Source: Rhodoferax sp. (GTDB lineage Bacteria; Pseudomonadota; Gammaproteobacteria; Burkholderiales; Burkholderiaceae_C). Taken from it: DNA of 64,000 nt. The notes under the pieces are model-generated. The model searched no databases. It saw nothing but the letters and a program-made list of their open reading frames with translations, and was not told the DNA's origin. Made by a program: the position numbers and the translations under genes. Shown here in pieces: positions 33,685 through 45,609 of this stretch (position 1 is the stretch's first letter; each line of letters begins with the position of its first letter). The DNA lies in contig NZ_JAUYQD010000024.1 in assembly GCF_030697375.1 (NCBI RefSeq), positions 35,637 to 99,636 on the forward strand, written 5' to 3'.

Positions 33685-34570
33685 GGCCACCCTCCTTTTC
33701 CTGGGTGCCTACGCGCTGCATCCAGTTGTACAAAATAAAACACATCAACAAAATAATCAGGAAGTAAATCAGGGAGAACGCTGCGGCGGGTCCAAGGTCA
33801 AACTGCCCCACCGCTTTTTGCGTCAGGAACTGTGACAAGAAGGTGGTGGAGTTGCCGGGCCCCCCTCCAGTCAGCACAAAGGGCTCGGTGTAAATCATGA
33901 AGCTGTCCATGAAGCGCAAGAGCACCGCAATCATCAGCACGCCGCGCATCTTGGGCAGTTGCACATACCAGAAGACGTCCAGCTTGCTGGCACCATCAAT
34001 GCTGGCGGCCTGGTAGTAGGCGTCGGGGATAGAGCGCAAACCGGCGTATCCGAGCAAGGCCACCAACGGGGTCCAGTGCCATACGTCCATCAGGAGCACC
34101 GTGAGCCACGCATGGACCGGATTGCCGGTGTAGCTGTAGTCAATGCCCAAGCCCAGCAGCGCGGCGCCCATCAACCCAATATCGGTACGGCCAAAAATTT
34201 GCCAGATGGTGCCCACCACATTCCAGGGGATCAACAAGGACAGCGACACGATGACCAGCACCGCCGAGGAGCGCCAGCCTTGGGCCGGCATGGCCAACGC
34301 GAGCAAGATCCCCAAGGGAAGTTCTACCGCAAGCACCGAGAACGAGTAGGTGAGCTGGCGAAACAAGGCGCCGTGCAACTCTTCATCCCGCATGATCGCG
34401 GCAAACCATTCGGTGCCCACAAATACCCGTCGCTCTGGGGAAATGATGTCTTGCACCGAGTAGTTCACGACCACCATCAGGGGCAAGATGGCCGAGAACG
34501 CAACGCAAATCAGCATGGGAAGAATCAGGAACCAGGCCTTCTGGTTCACCGGCTTGGTGGTGGTGCTCAT
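33677..34570 (-). CDS. glpP: Glycerol ABC transporter permease GlpP
   Basis: The protein has 297 residues with six to seven hydrophobic segments and an EAA-type loop (GLRSIPDAYYQAASIDGAS near 185-203). It is the MalF-like permease partner of GlpQ. Its start overlaps the glpT stop by four bases, so translation is coupled through the transporter genes. Confidence 0.9.
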   Translation of the reverse strand: MSTTTKPVNQKAWFLILPMLICVAFSAILPLMVVVNYSVQDIISPERRVFVGTEWFAAIMRDEELHGALFRQLTYSFSVLAVELPLGILLALAMPAQGWRSSAVLVIVSLSLLIPWNVVGTIWQIFGRTDIGLMGAALLGLGIDYSYTGNPVHAWLTVLLMDVWHWTPLVALLGYAGLRSIPDAYYQAASIDGASKLDVFWYVQLPKMRGVLMIAVLLRFMDSFMIYTEPFVLTGGGPGNSTTFLSQFLTQKAVGQFDLGPAAAFSLIYFLIILLMCFILYNWMQRVGTQEKEGGHE

Positions 34571-35643
34571 GGCACGATCTCCTCATTTTTGTAGAAACAA
34601 CTGTGCTCGCCCATGACTTTCAGCCAGACCGAGTCGCCAGGCGACAGTTGGGCGGCGTCGGACGACAAGCGCGCTTTGAGCGTGGTGCCCGCAAAGAGGG
34701 CACTCAACATGACGTGGGTTCCCACATCCTGAACCTGTGACACCTTCATCTCCAGCGCGCCGCTGGCATGGGCCGCCGCCAGCGTGACGTACTCCGGGCG
34801 AATGCCCAGCTTGATTTCTCCGGCAGGTAACTGGCGCCCAGAAGGTAAGGGCAAGGTCATGCCCGCCAGGTGCATCCCTTCTTGGTCGATATGTCCCGCC
34901 AGGAAATTCATGCCAGGGGAACCAATGAAATGTCCGACAAAGGTGTGGCTGGGGCGTTCAAATAAATCGGCAGCCGTCCCAACCTGCACCGCCCGTCCGC
35001 GGGTCATCACCACGACCTGGTCCGCAAAGGTCAGTGCCTCGACTTGGTCGTGTGTCACGTAAATCAGGGTGAGTTTGAGTTCGTGGTGAATTTGTTTGAG
35101 CTTGCGGCGCAGCTGCCACTTCAGGTGCGGGTCGATGACGGTGAGCGGCTCATCAAACAGAACCGCCGATACGTCTGGACGTACCAGGCCGCGGCCCAGT
35201 GATATCTTTTGTTTGGCGTCTGCGGCCAGTCCGGCGGCGCGCTGGTTCAGCTGGCCGCTCATCTCCAGCATCTCGGCAATCTCGCCGACACGCTTGTTGA
35301 TTTGGGCTTGGGGCCACTTGCGGTTGCGCAGGGGGAAGGCCAGGTTTTCCGCCACCGTCATGGTGTCGTAAATGACGGGGAACTGAAACACCTGGGCAAT
35401 GTTGCGCTGCTGTGGGGATGCCTTGGTCACATCCTTGCCATCAAACAGGACGCTGCCCTGGGAGGGGGTCACCAGGCCGGACATGATGTTGAGCAGGGTG
35501 GTTTTGCCACAGCCGGAAGGTCCCAGCAGGGCGTAGGCGCCGCCGTCGTCAAAGGTCATCTTCAGGGGAAGCAAGGCGTAGTCGCTGTCCTGTTGGGGGT
35601 CACGTTTGTAGGCGTGGGCCAGATCGAGTTCAATGCGAGCCAT
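34567..35643 (-). CDS. glpT: Glycerol ABC transporter ATPase GlpT (MalK family)
   Basis: The protein has 358 residues from ATG 35643, one base from the glpS stop; longer frames enter glpS. Walker A is LLGPSGCGKTTLLN near 37-50 and Walker B VLFDEP near 160. The signature motif appears as KQKISLGRGL instead of LSGGQ, a notable departure from the usual sequence. The H-loop is in YVTHDQVEA and a C-terminal MalK-like regulatory domain follows. With the normal-signature GlpS, this suggests an asymmetric ATPase pair. Confidence 0.88.
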   Translation of the reverse strand: MARIELDLAHAYKRDPQQDSDYALLPLKMTFDDGGAYALLGPSGCGKTTLLNIMSGLVTPSQGSVLFDGKDVTKASPQQRNIAQVFQFPVIYDTMTVAENLAFPLRNRKWPQAQINKRVGEIAEMLEMSGQLNQRAAGLAADAKQKISLGRGLVRPDVSAVLFDEPLTVIDPHLKWQLRRKLKQIHHELKLTLIYVTHDQVEALTFADQVVVMTRGRAVQVGTAADLFERPSHTFVGHFIGSPGMNFLAGHIDQEGMHLAGMTLPLPSGRQLPAGEIKLGIRPEYVTLAAAHASGALEMKVSQVQDVGTHVMLSALFAGTTLKARLSSDAAQLSPGDSVWLKVMGEHSCFYKNEEIVP

Positions 35644-35644
35644 T

Positions 35645-36718
35645 TCAGCGTCCTCCGCCGCGCACCGGGGACCGCACAAGCATCCCCTCGGCGTCAAACA
35701 CATAGACCTGTGTGGGGTTGAAATACAGGGTCACCAGTGCACCGAGTTCAAAATAGTGGACCCCGGTGAGTTGCGCCACCAATTCGCCGACCAGGGTGTG
35801 TACATGGACAAAGGTGTCTGAGCCGGAGATCTCGGCCAACTCCACCTTGCCGGGCAAGGCGACATCGCCGTCTTTTGCGTGGATATGCAGGGTACTGGCA
35901 CGCATGCCGACGGTCAGTTTATGGGAGGCATTGGCAGGCAAGTCCAGTGTCAACAGGGGGCCTCCGTCCAGGTGTACGCCGTCGGGTGCGGACATGGCCG
36001 CCAACAAATTCATGGGTGGATCGCTGAACGCCCGGGCGACCCGCAACGACGCGGGTTTGTGAAATACCTCGGCGGTCGGGCCGTATTGCAGCAGTTCACC
36101 CGCATCCATCACGGCGGTATACCCCCCCAGCAGCAGTGCTTCGCCAGGTTCCGTGGTGGCATAGATGACGGTGGAGTTGCCTGCCGCAAACAGGGCACTC
36201 AATTCGTCGCGCAGTTCTTCACGCAATTTGTAATCCAGGTTCACCAGCGGCTCATCCAGTAGCATCAAGGGGGCGCCTTTGGCCAGCGCGCGGGCCAGGG
36301 CCACACGTTGCTGCTGGCCGCCGGAGAGTTCCGCTGGGAGGCGGTCCAGGAACATGTCGATATGGAGTTTTTCGGCCAATTCGCGTACGCGTTGGTCGAT
36401 GTTCTTTTCACCGCGCAATTTCAGGGGTGAAGCAATGTTGTCGCGGACCTTCAAAGAAGGGTAGTTGATGAACTGTTGGTACACCATGGCCACGTTGCGC
36501 TCCCGCACCGGAACGCCGACCACATCTTGTCCATCCACCATCACACGGCCGGCGGACGGTACGTCCAGTCCGGCCATGATGCGCATCAGGCTGGTTTTGC
36601 CTGCTTGGGTTGCACCCAGCAATACGGTGACGGCGCCGCTGTGTGGGGCGATGTCCATGTCGTACAGCCACGTTTGTGGTCCCACTTTTTTGTTGATGCC
36701 TTCAAGGGTCAACTGCAT
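35645..36718 (-). CDS. glpS: Glycerol ABC transporter ATPase GlpS (MalK family)
   Basis: The protein has 357 residues from ATG 36718 with AGGTGG upstream. Walker A-like VLLGATQAGKTSLMR near 34-48, signature LSGGQQQRVALARAL near 133, Walker B LMLLDEPLVNLD near 153, and YATTEPGEALLL at the H-loop, where the usual His is replaced by Glu (TEPGE). The canonical signature here and the altered one in GlpT imply one fully competent composite ATP site. It is the first gene of the transporter operon and divergent from glpR. Confidence 0.88.
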   Translation of the reverse strand: MQLTLEGINKKVGPQTWLYDMDIAPHSGAVTVLLGATQAGKTSLMRIMAGLDVPSAGRVMVDGQDVVGVPVRERNVAMVYQQFINYPSLKVRDNIASPLKLRGEKNIDQRVRELAEKLHIDMFLDRLPAELSGGQQQRVALARALAKGAPLMLLDEPLVNLDYKLREELRDELSALFAAGNSTVIYATTEPGEALLLGGYTAVMDAGELLQYGPTAEVFHKPASLRVARAFSDPPMNLLAAMSAPDGVHLDGGPLLTLDLPANASHKLTVGMRASTLHIHAKDGDVALPGKVELAEISGSDTFVHVHTLVGELVAQLTGVHYFELGALVTLYFNPTQVYVFDAEGMLVRSPVRGGGR

Positions 36719-36721
36719 CAC

Positions 36722-36872
36722 GCCACCTTTTCTTTGGGGTTATGGTCGAAAATTCGAATTCAGCGATTGTTATTCTTTTATTTTCGTTTTTTATCGGTAT
36801 TTACCCTAATTCAGTTCGTTTTTATTCGTTTTAAAGTAACGCACCTCGCCAAAATGAGCCAAAGGAACACAA
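36722..36872. promoter_or_regulatory. glpS-glpR divergent promoter region with repeated TTCG words
   Basis: The 151-bp AT-rich gap has several similar words: TCGAAAATTCGAATTC at 36747-36762, ATTTTCGTTTTTTATCGG around 36780-36798, and GTTCGTTTTTATTCGTTTT around 36816-36834. TTCG spaced about ten bases is repeated, as in GlpR/DeoR-family operators that contain TTCG/CGAA half-sites. GlpR is encoded next to it, so autoregulation and repression of the transporter operon without glycerol-3-phosphate are likely. Confidence 0.5.
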
Positions 36873-37643
36873 ATGAACCGCCACCCTAGATTGCTTGACT
36901 TGCTTGCCTTTGTGCAAACCCACGGAACCGTGACGGTGGAACAGCTGGCAGACACGCTGGGCGTGACGCTGCAAACCGTGCGCCGGGATGTGCAGAGGTT
37001 GGCAGACGAAGGGGTGTTGGCCCGTTTCCATGGGGGCGTGCGCGTTCCAAGCTCCACCATCGAGAACATCGCCCACAAGCAACGGGAAAATCTCAATGCC
37101 GAAGGCAAAGTCCGCATTGCCCGCGACGTTGCGGCGGCTGTTCCCAACGATTGCTCCTTGATTCTGAACATTGGCACCACTACGGAAGCCATTGCAAGAG
37201 CCCTGCTGGGTCATTCAGGGTTGCGGGTCATCACCAACAATTTGAATGTGGCGACGATTCTGAGTGCCAATGCCAACAGCGAAGTGATTGTGGTGGGCGG
37301 TGTCGTGCGGGGGCGTGATCAGGGCATTGTTGGCGAGGCGGCGGTGGATTTCATCCGCCAGTTCAAAGTCGATATTGCCCTGATGGGAATCTCAGGAATC
37401 GAGGCCGACGGCACGCTGCGCGACTACGATTACCGCGAGGTCAAAGTGTCACAAACCATCATTGCGCATGCGCGTGAAGTGTGGGTCGCAGCGGACAGCA
37501 GCAAATTCAACCGCCCTGCCATGGTGGAGGTGGCCAATCTATCGCAAATTGACCGCTTGTTTACGGACGCCATGCCTCCAGATCCCTTCCCGACACTGCT
37601 CTCTGAGGCCCAGGTGCGTTACACCGTGGCGCCGGCCGCGTGA
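36873..37643 (+). CDS. glpR: GlpR, DeoR-family repressor of glycerol genes
   Basis: The protein has 256 residues with AAAGGAAC before ATG 36873. The N-terminal DeoR helix-turn-helix ([21 protein letters not shown] near 19-39, by position) is followed by the wing [10 protein letters not shown]. The C-terminal sugar-phosphate-binding domain includes [10 protein letters not shown] near 94 and the [15 protein letters not shown] segment. It should repress the glp genes until glycerol-3-phosphate accumulates. It is divergent from glpS and followed by glpK 61 bases later. Confidence 0.92.
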   Translation: MNRHPRLLDLLAFVQTHGTVTVEQLADTLGVTLQTVRRDVQRLADEGVLARFHGGVRVPSSTIENIAHKQRENLNAEGKVRIARDVAAAVPNDCSLILNIGTTTEAIARALLGHSGLRVITNNLNVATILSANANSEVIVVGGVVRGRDQGIVGEAAVDFIRQFKVDIALMGISGIEADGTLRDYDYREVKVSQTIIAHAREVWVAADSSKFNRPAMVEVANLSQIDRLFTDAMPPDPFPTLLSEAQVRYTVAPAA

Positions 37644-37704
37644 CGGGTGTGCAGTTTTTTGGTCGTCTCTTTTTGATTTCAATTTCTACTTTTACGGATT
37701 TCCC

Positions 37705-39195
37705 ATGACCTATCTGCTTGCCTTGGACCAAGGTACCTCCAGCTCCCGCAGCATTGTTTTTGACGCAGACGGACATACGGTGGCCCAGTCACAGCAGGAA
37801 CTGCCGCAGATATACCCCCAGCCTGGCTGGGTGGAGCACGATCCGCTGGAGATCTGGCGGACCCAGTTGTCCACCGCACGCGATGCCCTGGCCAAGGCGG
37901 GCATCCAGGCCAGCCAGGTACGGGCCATTGGCATTACCAACCAGCGGGAAACCACCGTGGTTTGGAACCGCGCCACGGGCCTGCCCATTCACCACGCCAT
38001 CGTGTGGCAGGACCGCCGTGCCGAGCCGACCTGTGTCGCTTTGCGGGAGCGTGGCTTGGCCGGCACGATCCAGGCCAAAACCGGTCTGCTGGTGGATGCC
38101 TATTTTTCCGGCACCAAACTCAAATGGTTGCTGGACCACGTTCCGGGCGCACGGCGACAGGCCGAGAATGGTGAGCTGGCCTTTGGCACCGTAGACAGTT
38201 GGTTGATATGGCGACTCACCGGTGGCGCAGTCCACGCCACTGACGTCAGCAATGCGTCACGAACGATGTTGTTCAATGTGCATACCAACCAGTGGGATGC
38301 CGAGTTGTTGCAAGCATTGGATATTCCCGCCAATATGATGCCCACGGTGAAACCATCCAGTGCGCTGTACGGTGAAGTCACCCCAGATCTTCTGGGACAT
38401 GCCATTCCCATTGGTGGTGTGGCGGGTGATCAGCAAAGCGCCCTGTTTGGCCAGGCCTGCTTCAAAGCCGGCATGGTGAAAAATACCTACGGCACGGGTT
38501 GCTTCATGCTGATGCACACCGGGGACAAATTTCAGACGTCGCACAACGGGCTGATCACCACCAGCGCGGCGCAGGCTACGGCCCAGACCGAGTTTGCGAT
38601 GGAAGGCAGTGTGTTTGTGGGCGGGGCGGTGGTGCAATGGCTGCGCGATGGCTTGCATGCGATCCAGGGAAGTGGGGAGGTGCAAGCTTTGGCCCAAAGC
38701 GTGCCGGACTCCGGCGGCGTGATTGTGGTACCCGCCTTTACCGGCTTGGGCGCTCCCTACTGGAAGCCCGATGCACGCGGCACCATCACCGGCCTCACGC
38801 GGGGCAGTACCGTGGCCCACATTGCCCGGGCAGCCCTGGAGAGCATTGCCTACCAAAGTGCGGCTTTGCTGCAAGCCATGAGTCGCGATGCCGTGGAGGC
38901 AGGTGGTGCCTCTGTGGCCGAACTCCGGGTGGACGGTGGCGCCTGTATCAACGATTTATTGATGCAATTTCAGGCGGACTTGCTGGGTATACCGGTGGTG
39001 CGCCCGGCGGTGACGGAAACCACCGCGCTGGGCGCCGCCTATCTGGCGGGGCTGACCACGGGGGTTTACAAAAGCACGGATGAGTTGTCTGATCTGTGGC
39101 GGTCCGAGCGGCGCTTTTTACCAACGCTAGACACCCAACGCGCCAAAGAGCTGATGGAGCGCTGGGAGCACGCGGTCCGGCAAACCGTGCTCTAA
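37705..39195 (+). CDS. glpK: GlpK glycerol kinase
   Basis: The protein has 496 residues from ATG 37705; the frame is open upstream into glpR. FGGY-kinase motifs are [16 protein letters not shown] at 5-20, [16 protein letters not shown] near 79, [17 protein letters not shown] with the catalytic Asp near 240, [14 protein letters not shown] near 260 and [17 protein letters not shown] near 410. It phosphorylates glycerol brought in by the ABC transporter. It is full length and in the same direction as glpR and the second glpV. Confidence 0.97.
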   Translation: MTYLLALDQGTSSSRSIVFDADGHTVAQSQQELPQIYPQPGWVEHDPLEIWRTQLSTARDALAKAGIQASQVRAIGITNQRETTVVWNRATGLPIHHAIVWQDRRAEPTCVALRERGLAGTIQAKTGLLVDAYFSGTKLKWLLDHVPGARRQAENGELAFGTVDSWLIWRLTGGAVHATDVSNASRTMLFNVHTNQWDAELLQALDIPANMMPTVKPSSALYGEVTPDLLGHAIPIGGVAGDQQSALFGQACFKAGMVKNTYGTGCFMLMHTGDKFQTSHNGLITTSAAQATAQTEFAMEGSVFVGGAVVQWLRDGLHAIQGSGEVQALAQSVPDSGGVIVVPAFTGLGAPYWKPDARGTITGLTRGSTVAHIARAALESIAYQSAALLQAMSRDAVEAGGASVAELRVDGGACINDLLMQFQADLLGIPVVRPAVTETTALGAAYLAGLTTGVYKSTDELSDLWRSERRFLPTLDTQRAKELMERWEHAVRQTVL

Positions 39196-39248
39196 GCATT
39201 CGCTAGTTTTTTCACGCGTAAGTCGGGGCGCCGTTGCCCGGCACCGAT

Positions 39249-39273
39249 AGCGCCCGGGTACACAACGGGCGCT
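39249..39273. other. 8-bp stem hairpin between glpK and the second glpV
   Basis: AGCGCCCG pairs with CGGGCGCT over a 9-base loop, 23 bases before the start of the second binding-protein gene. No T-run follows. It may stabilise or limit read-through from glpK to the highly expressed binding protein. Confidence 0.4.
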
Positions 39274-39295
39274 CATCAATCTCAAGGAAATATCA

Positions 39296-41035
39296 ATGAC
39301 GATGCGCTATACATCGCTGGCGCTTGTCGCCCTGTGCGCCATGGGTGCAGACGGCGCCGGGGCTGGTGAGGCTGATGCAAAAAAGTGGGTGGAGCGCGAG
39401 TTTCAACCTTCCTCGTCTTACAAAGACCAGCAACTGCGAGAGATGAAGTGGTTTATCGACGCAGCCCAGAAGTTGCAGACCAAGGGGGTGAAGGAGATAT
39501 CGGTGGTGTCCGAGACGCTAACCACACACGAGTACGAGTCCAAGGTTTTGGCCAAAGCCTTTGAAGAGATCACCGGCATCAAGGTTAAACACGAGTTGCT
39601 TCAAGAGGGTGAAGTGGTCGAAAAACTTCAGGCTTCGATGCAATCGGGAAAATCCAGCTACGACGGTTGGATCTCCGACTCTGACCTGATCGGAACGCAC
39701 TACCGTTCCGGGAAAATTCTGAATCTGACGGATTACATGGGGGGTATGGGTCAAGAGTGGACCAACCCGGGTCTGGACTTGAAAGACTTCATTGGCACCA
39801 GCTTCACCACAGCGCCGGATGGCAAGATGTACCAGTTGCCTGACCAGCAGTTCGCCAACCTGTATTGGTTTCGCGCGGATTTGTTTGCGCGCCCGGACTT
39901 GAAGAATAAATTCAAATCCAAATACGGCTATGAGCTCGGCGTGCCCTTGAATTGGAGCGCCTATGAGGACATCGCTGCATTCTTCAGTGACGATGTAAAA
40001 ACCATAGACGGCAAGCCGATTTATGGCCACATGGACTACGGCAAAACAGACCCATCGCTGGGCTGGCGTTTCACCGATGCATGGCTGTCCATGGCAGGCG
40101 CTGCCGACAAGGGATATCCCAATGGACGCCCGGTCGACGAGTGGGGCATTCGGGTGGGCAGTGGTGCCAATAAATGTATCCCCGTGGGGGCATCGGTGTC
40201 TCGCGGCGGTGCCACCAATTCACCTCCCGCCGTCTTTGCCCTGGCCAAATATGTGGAGTGGTTGAAGAAGTACGCGCCCAAGGATGCCATCAATATGACC
40301 TTCGGTGAAGCGGGTCCCGTACCCGCGCAAGGCCAGATCGCCCAGCAAATATTTTGGTACACCGCGTTCACGGCCGACATGATCAAGAAGGGCTTGCCGG
40401 TTGTAAATGCAGACGGCACACCCAAATGGCGCATGGCCCCAGCCCCGGTGGGGCCTTACTGGAAAAGTGGCATGCAAAACGGTTACCAGGATGTGGGCTC
40501 GTGGACCTTTTTCAAAGACCATGATGCCAATAAAGTGGCTGCCGCTTGGTTGTATGCGCAGTTTGTGACCGCGAAAACGGTATCACTTAAAAAATCTATT
40601 GTGGGACTTACCTTCATTCGCACCAGTGATATCCGGCATGACTATTTCACCCAGAACGCAGCGAAATACGGAGGCCTCATTGAGTTCTACCGCAGCCCGG
40701 CCCGCGTCGCATGGACGCCAACGGGCAACAATGTTCCGGACTATCCCAAGTTGTCTCAGTTATGGTGGAAGAACATCGCGCAAGCAGTGAGTGGCGAGAA
40801 GACCGCGCAGCAGGCGATGGACAATTTGGCCGAGGACATGGACCAGGTTATGGCGCAGTTGGGGCAGCAGGGCATGGCCCATTGCGGACCCAAGCTCAAT
40901 CCCAAAGTTGAGCCAAAAAAGTGGTTGGATGACTATGTCGCACCACGCAAACAACTGGCCAACGAGAAACCGCTGGGTGAAACGGTGAACTACGAAGAGT
41001 TGCTTCAAGCATGGCGCGAGTGGCGTGTGCGTTGA
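39296..41035 (+). CDS. Second GlpV-like substrate-binding protein (paralogue)
   Basis: The protein has 579 residues with AAGGAA seven bases before the ATG. A signal peptide is visible (MTMRYTSLALVALCAMGADG, cleavage near 24). The body is collinear with the protein at 30735: shared segments include EMKWFIDAAQKLQ, KGVKEISVVSET, LPDQQFANLYWFRADLF and GNNVPDYPKLSQLWWKN against GTNVPDYPKLAQLWWKN. It has no transporter genes of its own, so it probably delivers to GlpPQST, perhaps with a different polyol. The two paralogues bracket the whole glp locus in opposite directions. Confidence 0.88.
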   Translation: MTMRYTSLALVALCAMGADGAGAGEADAKKWVEREFQPSSSYKDQQLREMKWFIDAAQKLQTKGVKEISVVSETLTTHEYESKVLAKAFEEITGIKVKHELLQEGEVVEKLQASMQSGKSSYDGWISDSDLIGTHYRSGKILNLTDYMGGMGQEWTNPGLDLKDFIGTSFTTAPDGKMYQLPDQQFANLYWFRADLFARPDLKNKFKSKYGYELGVPLNWSAYEDIAAFFSDDVKTIDGKPIYGHMDYGKTDPSLGWRFTDAWLSMAGAADKGYPNGRPVDEWGIRVGSGANKCIPVGASVSRGGATNSPPAVFALAKYVEWLKKYAPKDAINMTFGEAGPVPAQGQIAQQIFWYTAFTADMIKKGLPVVNADGTPKWRMAPAPVGPYWKSGMQNGYQDVGSWTFFKDHDANKVAAAWLYAQFVTAKTVSLKKSIVGLTFIRTSDIRHDYFTQNAAKYGGLIEFYRSPARVAWTPTGNNVPDYPKLSQLWWKNIAQAVSGEKTAQQAMDNLAEDMDQVMAQLGQQGMAHCGPKLNPKVEPKKWLDDYVAPRKQLANEKPLGETVNYEELLQAWREWRVR

Positions 41036-41141
41036 ATGGGACACCAAAACAGACACGAACAAGCTGTCTAGGTTTGACGCGCATGGTGGCGCACCAAAGG
41101 ACTACTCCTTGCTATGTTTGGTCAGATTTTTGCAAGGCTCG

Positions 41142-41219
41142 GTTTTGGGCTGCGGGTTTCTACGTATAATCGCGGGCTGTGCATAAGTAGCAGACTCTGT
41201 AACCTGGGTGTAATTTGAG
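41142..41219 (+). promoter_or_regulatory. Likely promoter of the ATP synthase operon
   Basis: A perfect TATAAT lies at 41165-41170, with a weak TTTTGG-like -35 about 16 bases upstream (41143-41148). The start of atpI is 50 bases downstream. The 184-bp gap since the previous gene holds no other recognisable element. Confidence 0.55.
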
Positions 41220-41720
41220 ATGTTGATAATTGCGCCTGCTACAGAGACTGAATACGAGTCGTCCGATTTTGTGCCTTTAACGGCAGCCCAAGCGCAAGCA
41301 CTGCGTGCGCAAAATCCTTCAATTTCTCCCTGGTGGGTGGTTGCAGGTCAAGTGCTGGTTGGTGTTTTGGTGGCATTGGCTGCATGGGGCGTGAGTGGTA
41401 ATCGGACGGTTGCTTTGTCTGCTGCATGTGGTGCACTGGCGGTTGTGATTCCTGCTGCGTTGTTTGCGCGTGGGGTTGCGGGTCAATTTGCATCGGCGAA
41501 TCCTGGTTCTGCGGTTCTGGGTTTCTTTGTGTGGGAATTTGTCAAGATTGTTGTGACGGTTGGGGTGATGTTTACATCCCATCGTCTGGTGAAGGATCTG
41601 AGTTGGCCGGCGATGCTGGTGGGCTTGGTGGTAACAATGAAGGTGTATTGGGTGGCGCTTGCGGTTAAACGCAAATCGCACCCGGTGCAAAACGAAACGC
41701 TTAACGGCAAAAGTAACTGA
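41220..41720 (+). CDS. atpI: AtpI, ATP synthase accessory membrane protein
   Basis: The protein has 166 residues. A polar N-terminus of about 38 residues precedes four hydrophobic segments, with AGQFASANPGSAVLGFFVWEF near 88-108 (by position), the typical AtpI loop and helix. AtpI helps assemble the c-ring and may handle Mg2+. The gene opens the atp operon, 12 bases before atpB. Confidence 0.88.
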   Translation: MLIIAPATETEYESSDFVPLTAAQAQALRAQNPSISPWWVVAGQVLVGVLVALAAWGVSGNRTVALSAACGALAVVIPAALFARGVAGQFASANPGSAVLGFFVWEFVKIVVTVGVMFTSHRLVKDLSWPAMLVGLVVTMKVYWVALAVKRKSHPVQNETLNGKSN

Positions 41721-41732
41721 CAAGAGTAACTG

Positions 41733-42623
41733 ATGGCTGCTGAAGAACACGCTGCGCAACAAGGCCTCACGGCTGGTGAATATATTGGTCACCACCTGAC
41801 ACACTTGCAAACCCACAAGCAGACGGGTGTCATTGACTTCTCTGTGCTTAATATGGATTCCATATTTTGGTCCGTATTGCTCGGTGTGGTTGGTTTGTTC
41901 TTCATGTGGCGTGTGGCCAAAAGCGTGACGGCTGGTGTGCCTGGGCGTATGCAGGCTGCCGTTGAAATTTTGCTTGAAATGGTGGATACGCAGGCTAAAG
42001 GCATTGTTCACAATGCTGAGTCACGTAAGTTTGTGGGGCCGTTGGCTTTGACGGTGTTCATGTGGGTGTTCTTGATGAACTCCATGGACTTTTTGCCGGT
42101 TGATTTGATTCCCTTGATTTGGGAGATGATTTACGGTGCCGCAGGCCATGATCCGCACCATGCCTATATGCGTGTGGTGCCTACTGCAGACTTGTCGACG
42201 ACGTTGGCTATGTCGACTTCTGTTTTGTTGGTGTGCCTGTACTACAACATCAAAATCAAAGGTATGGGTGGCTGGGCGCATGAATTGGTGTGCGCTCCAT
42301 TTGGAACCAGCAAAAATCCTATTTATGCATTGATTCTCGGTGTGCTGAATCTTGGCATGCAATTGATTGAGTTCACCGCCAAGACCGTTTCGCACGGCAT
42401 GCGGTTGTTCGGAAATATGTACGCTGGCGAGCTGGTGTTCATGTTGATCGCACTCATGGGTGCGGTTGGGTTTGGGTCCGCAACAGGCATTGCCCTGTGG
42501 TTGGGTCATGTGGTAGCGGGTACGGGTTGGGCAATTTTTCACATTTTGATTGTTGCGTTGCAGGCCTTTATTTTCATGATGCTGACCTTGGTATATGTGG
42601 GGCAGGCCCACGATCACCACTGA
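41733..42623 (+). CDS. atpB: ATP synthase Fo subunit a
   Basis: The protein has 296 residues with five to six transmembrane helices. The functional segment SHGMRLFGNMYAGELVF near 219-235 contains the essential Arg of the proton half-channels. The N-terminal extension (about 35 residues) is hydrophilic and usual in betaproteobacteria. Subunit a forms the stator path for protons against the c-ring. Confidence 0.96.
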   Translation: MAAEEHAAQQGLTAGEYIGHHLTHLQTHKQTGVIDFSVLNMDSIFWSVLLGVVGLFFMWRVAKSVTAGVPGRMQAAVEILLEMVDTQAKGIVHNAESRKFVGPLALTVFMWVFLMNSMDFLPVDLIPLIWEMIYGAAGHDPHHAYMRVVPTADLSTTLAMSTSVLLVCLYYNIKIKGMGGWAHELVCAPFGTSKNPIYALILGVLNLGMQLIEFTAKTVSHGMRLFGNMYAGELVFMLIALMGAVGFGSATGIALWLGHVVAGTGWAIFHILIVALQAFIFMMLTLVYVGQAHDHH

Positions 42624-42683
42624 GTTGGTCCGTAGTTTTCTTTTTCTGTTTTCTTTTCAACTTAAATCCATAGGAGCTCTTAA

Positions 42684-42932
<249 letters not shown>

Positions 42933-42967
42933 TTCCCTCGCCTTATTCAACATAGAGAGGGGTTGTT

Positions 42968-43438
42968 GTGAGTATTAACGCAACATTCTTCGCGCAACTG
43001 GTGGTGTTCTTTCTTTTGGTGATCTTCACGATGAAATTCGTGTGGCCACCCATTGCAAAGGCATTGGATGAGCGCGCATCGAAAATCGCCGCCGGACTCG
43101 CTGCCGCGGACAAGGCCAAAGCTGAATTGACCAACGCTAACAAGCGCGTGGAAGATGAGTTGGCCAAGTCCCGCAATGAAACGGCTGCTCGCTTGGCGGA
43201 TGCTGAGCGTCGTGGGCAGGCTATTGTCGAAGAGGCAAAGTCCAAGGCAACCGAGGAAGGCAACAAAATTGTTGCTGCCGCCAAGGTTGAGGCAGAACAG
43301 CAAACGATCAAGGCCCGCGAAACTCTGCGTGAGCAGGTTGCGGCGCTTGCCGTCAAGGGTGCTGAGCAAATTCTTCGTAAAGAAGTCAATGCTGGCGTTC
43401 ATGCTGATCTGTTGAGTCGTTTAAAAACTGAGCTGTAA
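42968..43438 (+). CDS. atpF: ATP synthase Fo subunit b
   Basis: The protein has 156 residues from GTG or ATG near 42968. One N-terminal membrane helix ([20 protein letters not shown]) is followed by a long Ala/Glu/Lys coiled coil (35-150). It forms the peripheral stalk dimer that holds F1 still. Length equals the usual b subunit (156). Confidence 0.95.
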   Translation: MSINATFFAQLVVFFLLVIFTMKFVWPPIAKALDERASKIAAGLAAADKAKAELTNANKRVEDELAKSRNETAARLADAERRGQAIVEEAKSKATEEGNKIVAAAKVEAEQQTIKARETLREQVAALAVKGAEQILRKEVNAGVHADLLSRLKTEL

Positions 43439-43447
43439 GAGGACGAA

Positions 43448-43978
43448 ATGGCCGAACTCGCCACTATTGCCCGACCTTACGCTGAAGCTTTGTTCAAAGC
43501 GTCTACGTCGGATTTAACGTCTGCGGCTGCATGGGTGGATGAGCTGGCAGTGATTGCCAGCAATCCACAACTTCAGCAATTTGCCGACAGCCCCAAAGTC
43601 ACTTCCACACAAGTGTTTGACCTCATTGCTGGTGTAGCGAAATCTGCTCTCGATGACCATGCCAAGAACTTCTTGCGCACTGTCATTGAAAACAGTCGCT
43701 TGAATGCATTGCCAGAGATTGCATCCCAGTTTCGCGCATTGAAAAATGCACAAAGCGGGTCGTCCGACGCCGTGGTATACAGCGCGTTCCCCGTGGCTGG
43801 TGCAGAACTGGTTGAGGTGGCGGCGGTGCTTGAAAAACGCTTTGGTCGCAAGCTCAATGTGTCTGTCGAATTGCAGCCGGAACTAATTGGCGGCATTCGC
43901 GTGGTGGTGGGTGATGAGGTCCTTGACTCTTCTGTCAAAGCCCGTTTGGAACAAATGAAAGTGGCTTTGACCGCCTAA
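43448..43978 (+). CDS. atpH: ATP synthase F1 subunit delta
   Basis: The protein has 176 residues. The N-terminal helical domain ([13 protein letters not shown] at 7-19) and the C-terminal signature [21 protein letters not shown] near 148-168 (by position) are typical. Delta links the b stalk to the alpha3beta3 head. The gene starts 9 bases after atpF. Confidence 0.95.
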   Translation: MAELATIARPYAEALFKASTSDLTSAAAWVDELAVIASNPQLQQFADSPKVTSTQVFDLIAGVAKSALDDHAKNFLRTVIENSRLNALPEIASQFRALKNAQSGSSDAVVYSAFPVAGAELVEVAAVLEKRFGRKLNVSVELQPELIGGIRVVVGDEVLDSSVKARLEQMKVALTA

Positions 43979-44026
43979 GGCTTAAGCCCAGGTTGTCAGC
44001 CCAATTAATGAAAGAAGGAAAGAGCC

Positions 44027-45580
<1,554 letters not shown>

Positions 45581-45609
45581 TCCGCACCTGAAGACACAAG
45601 GAGTCATTC

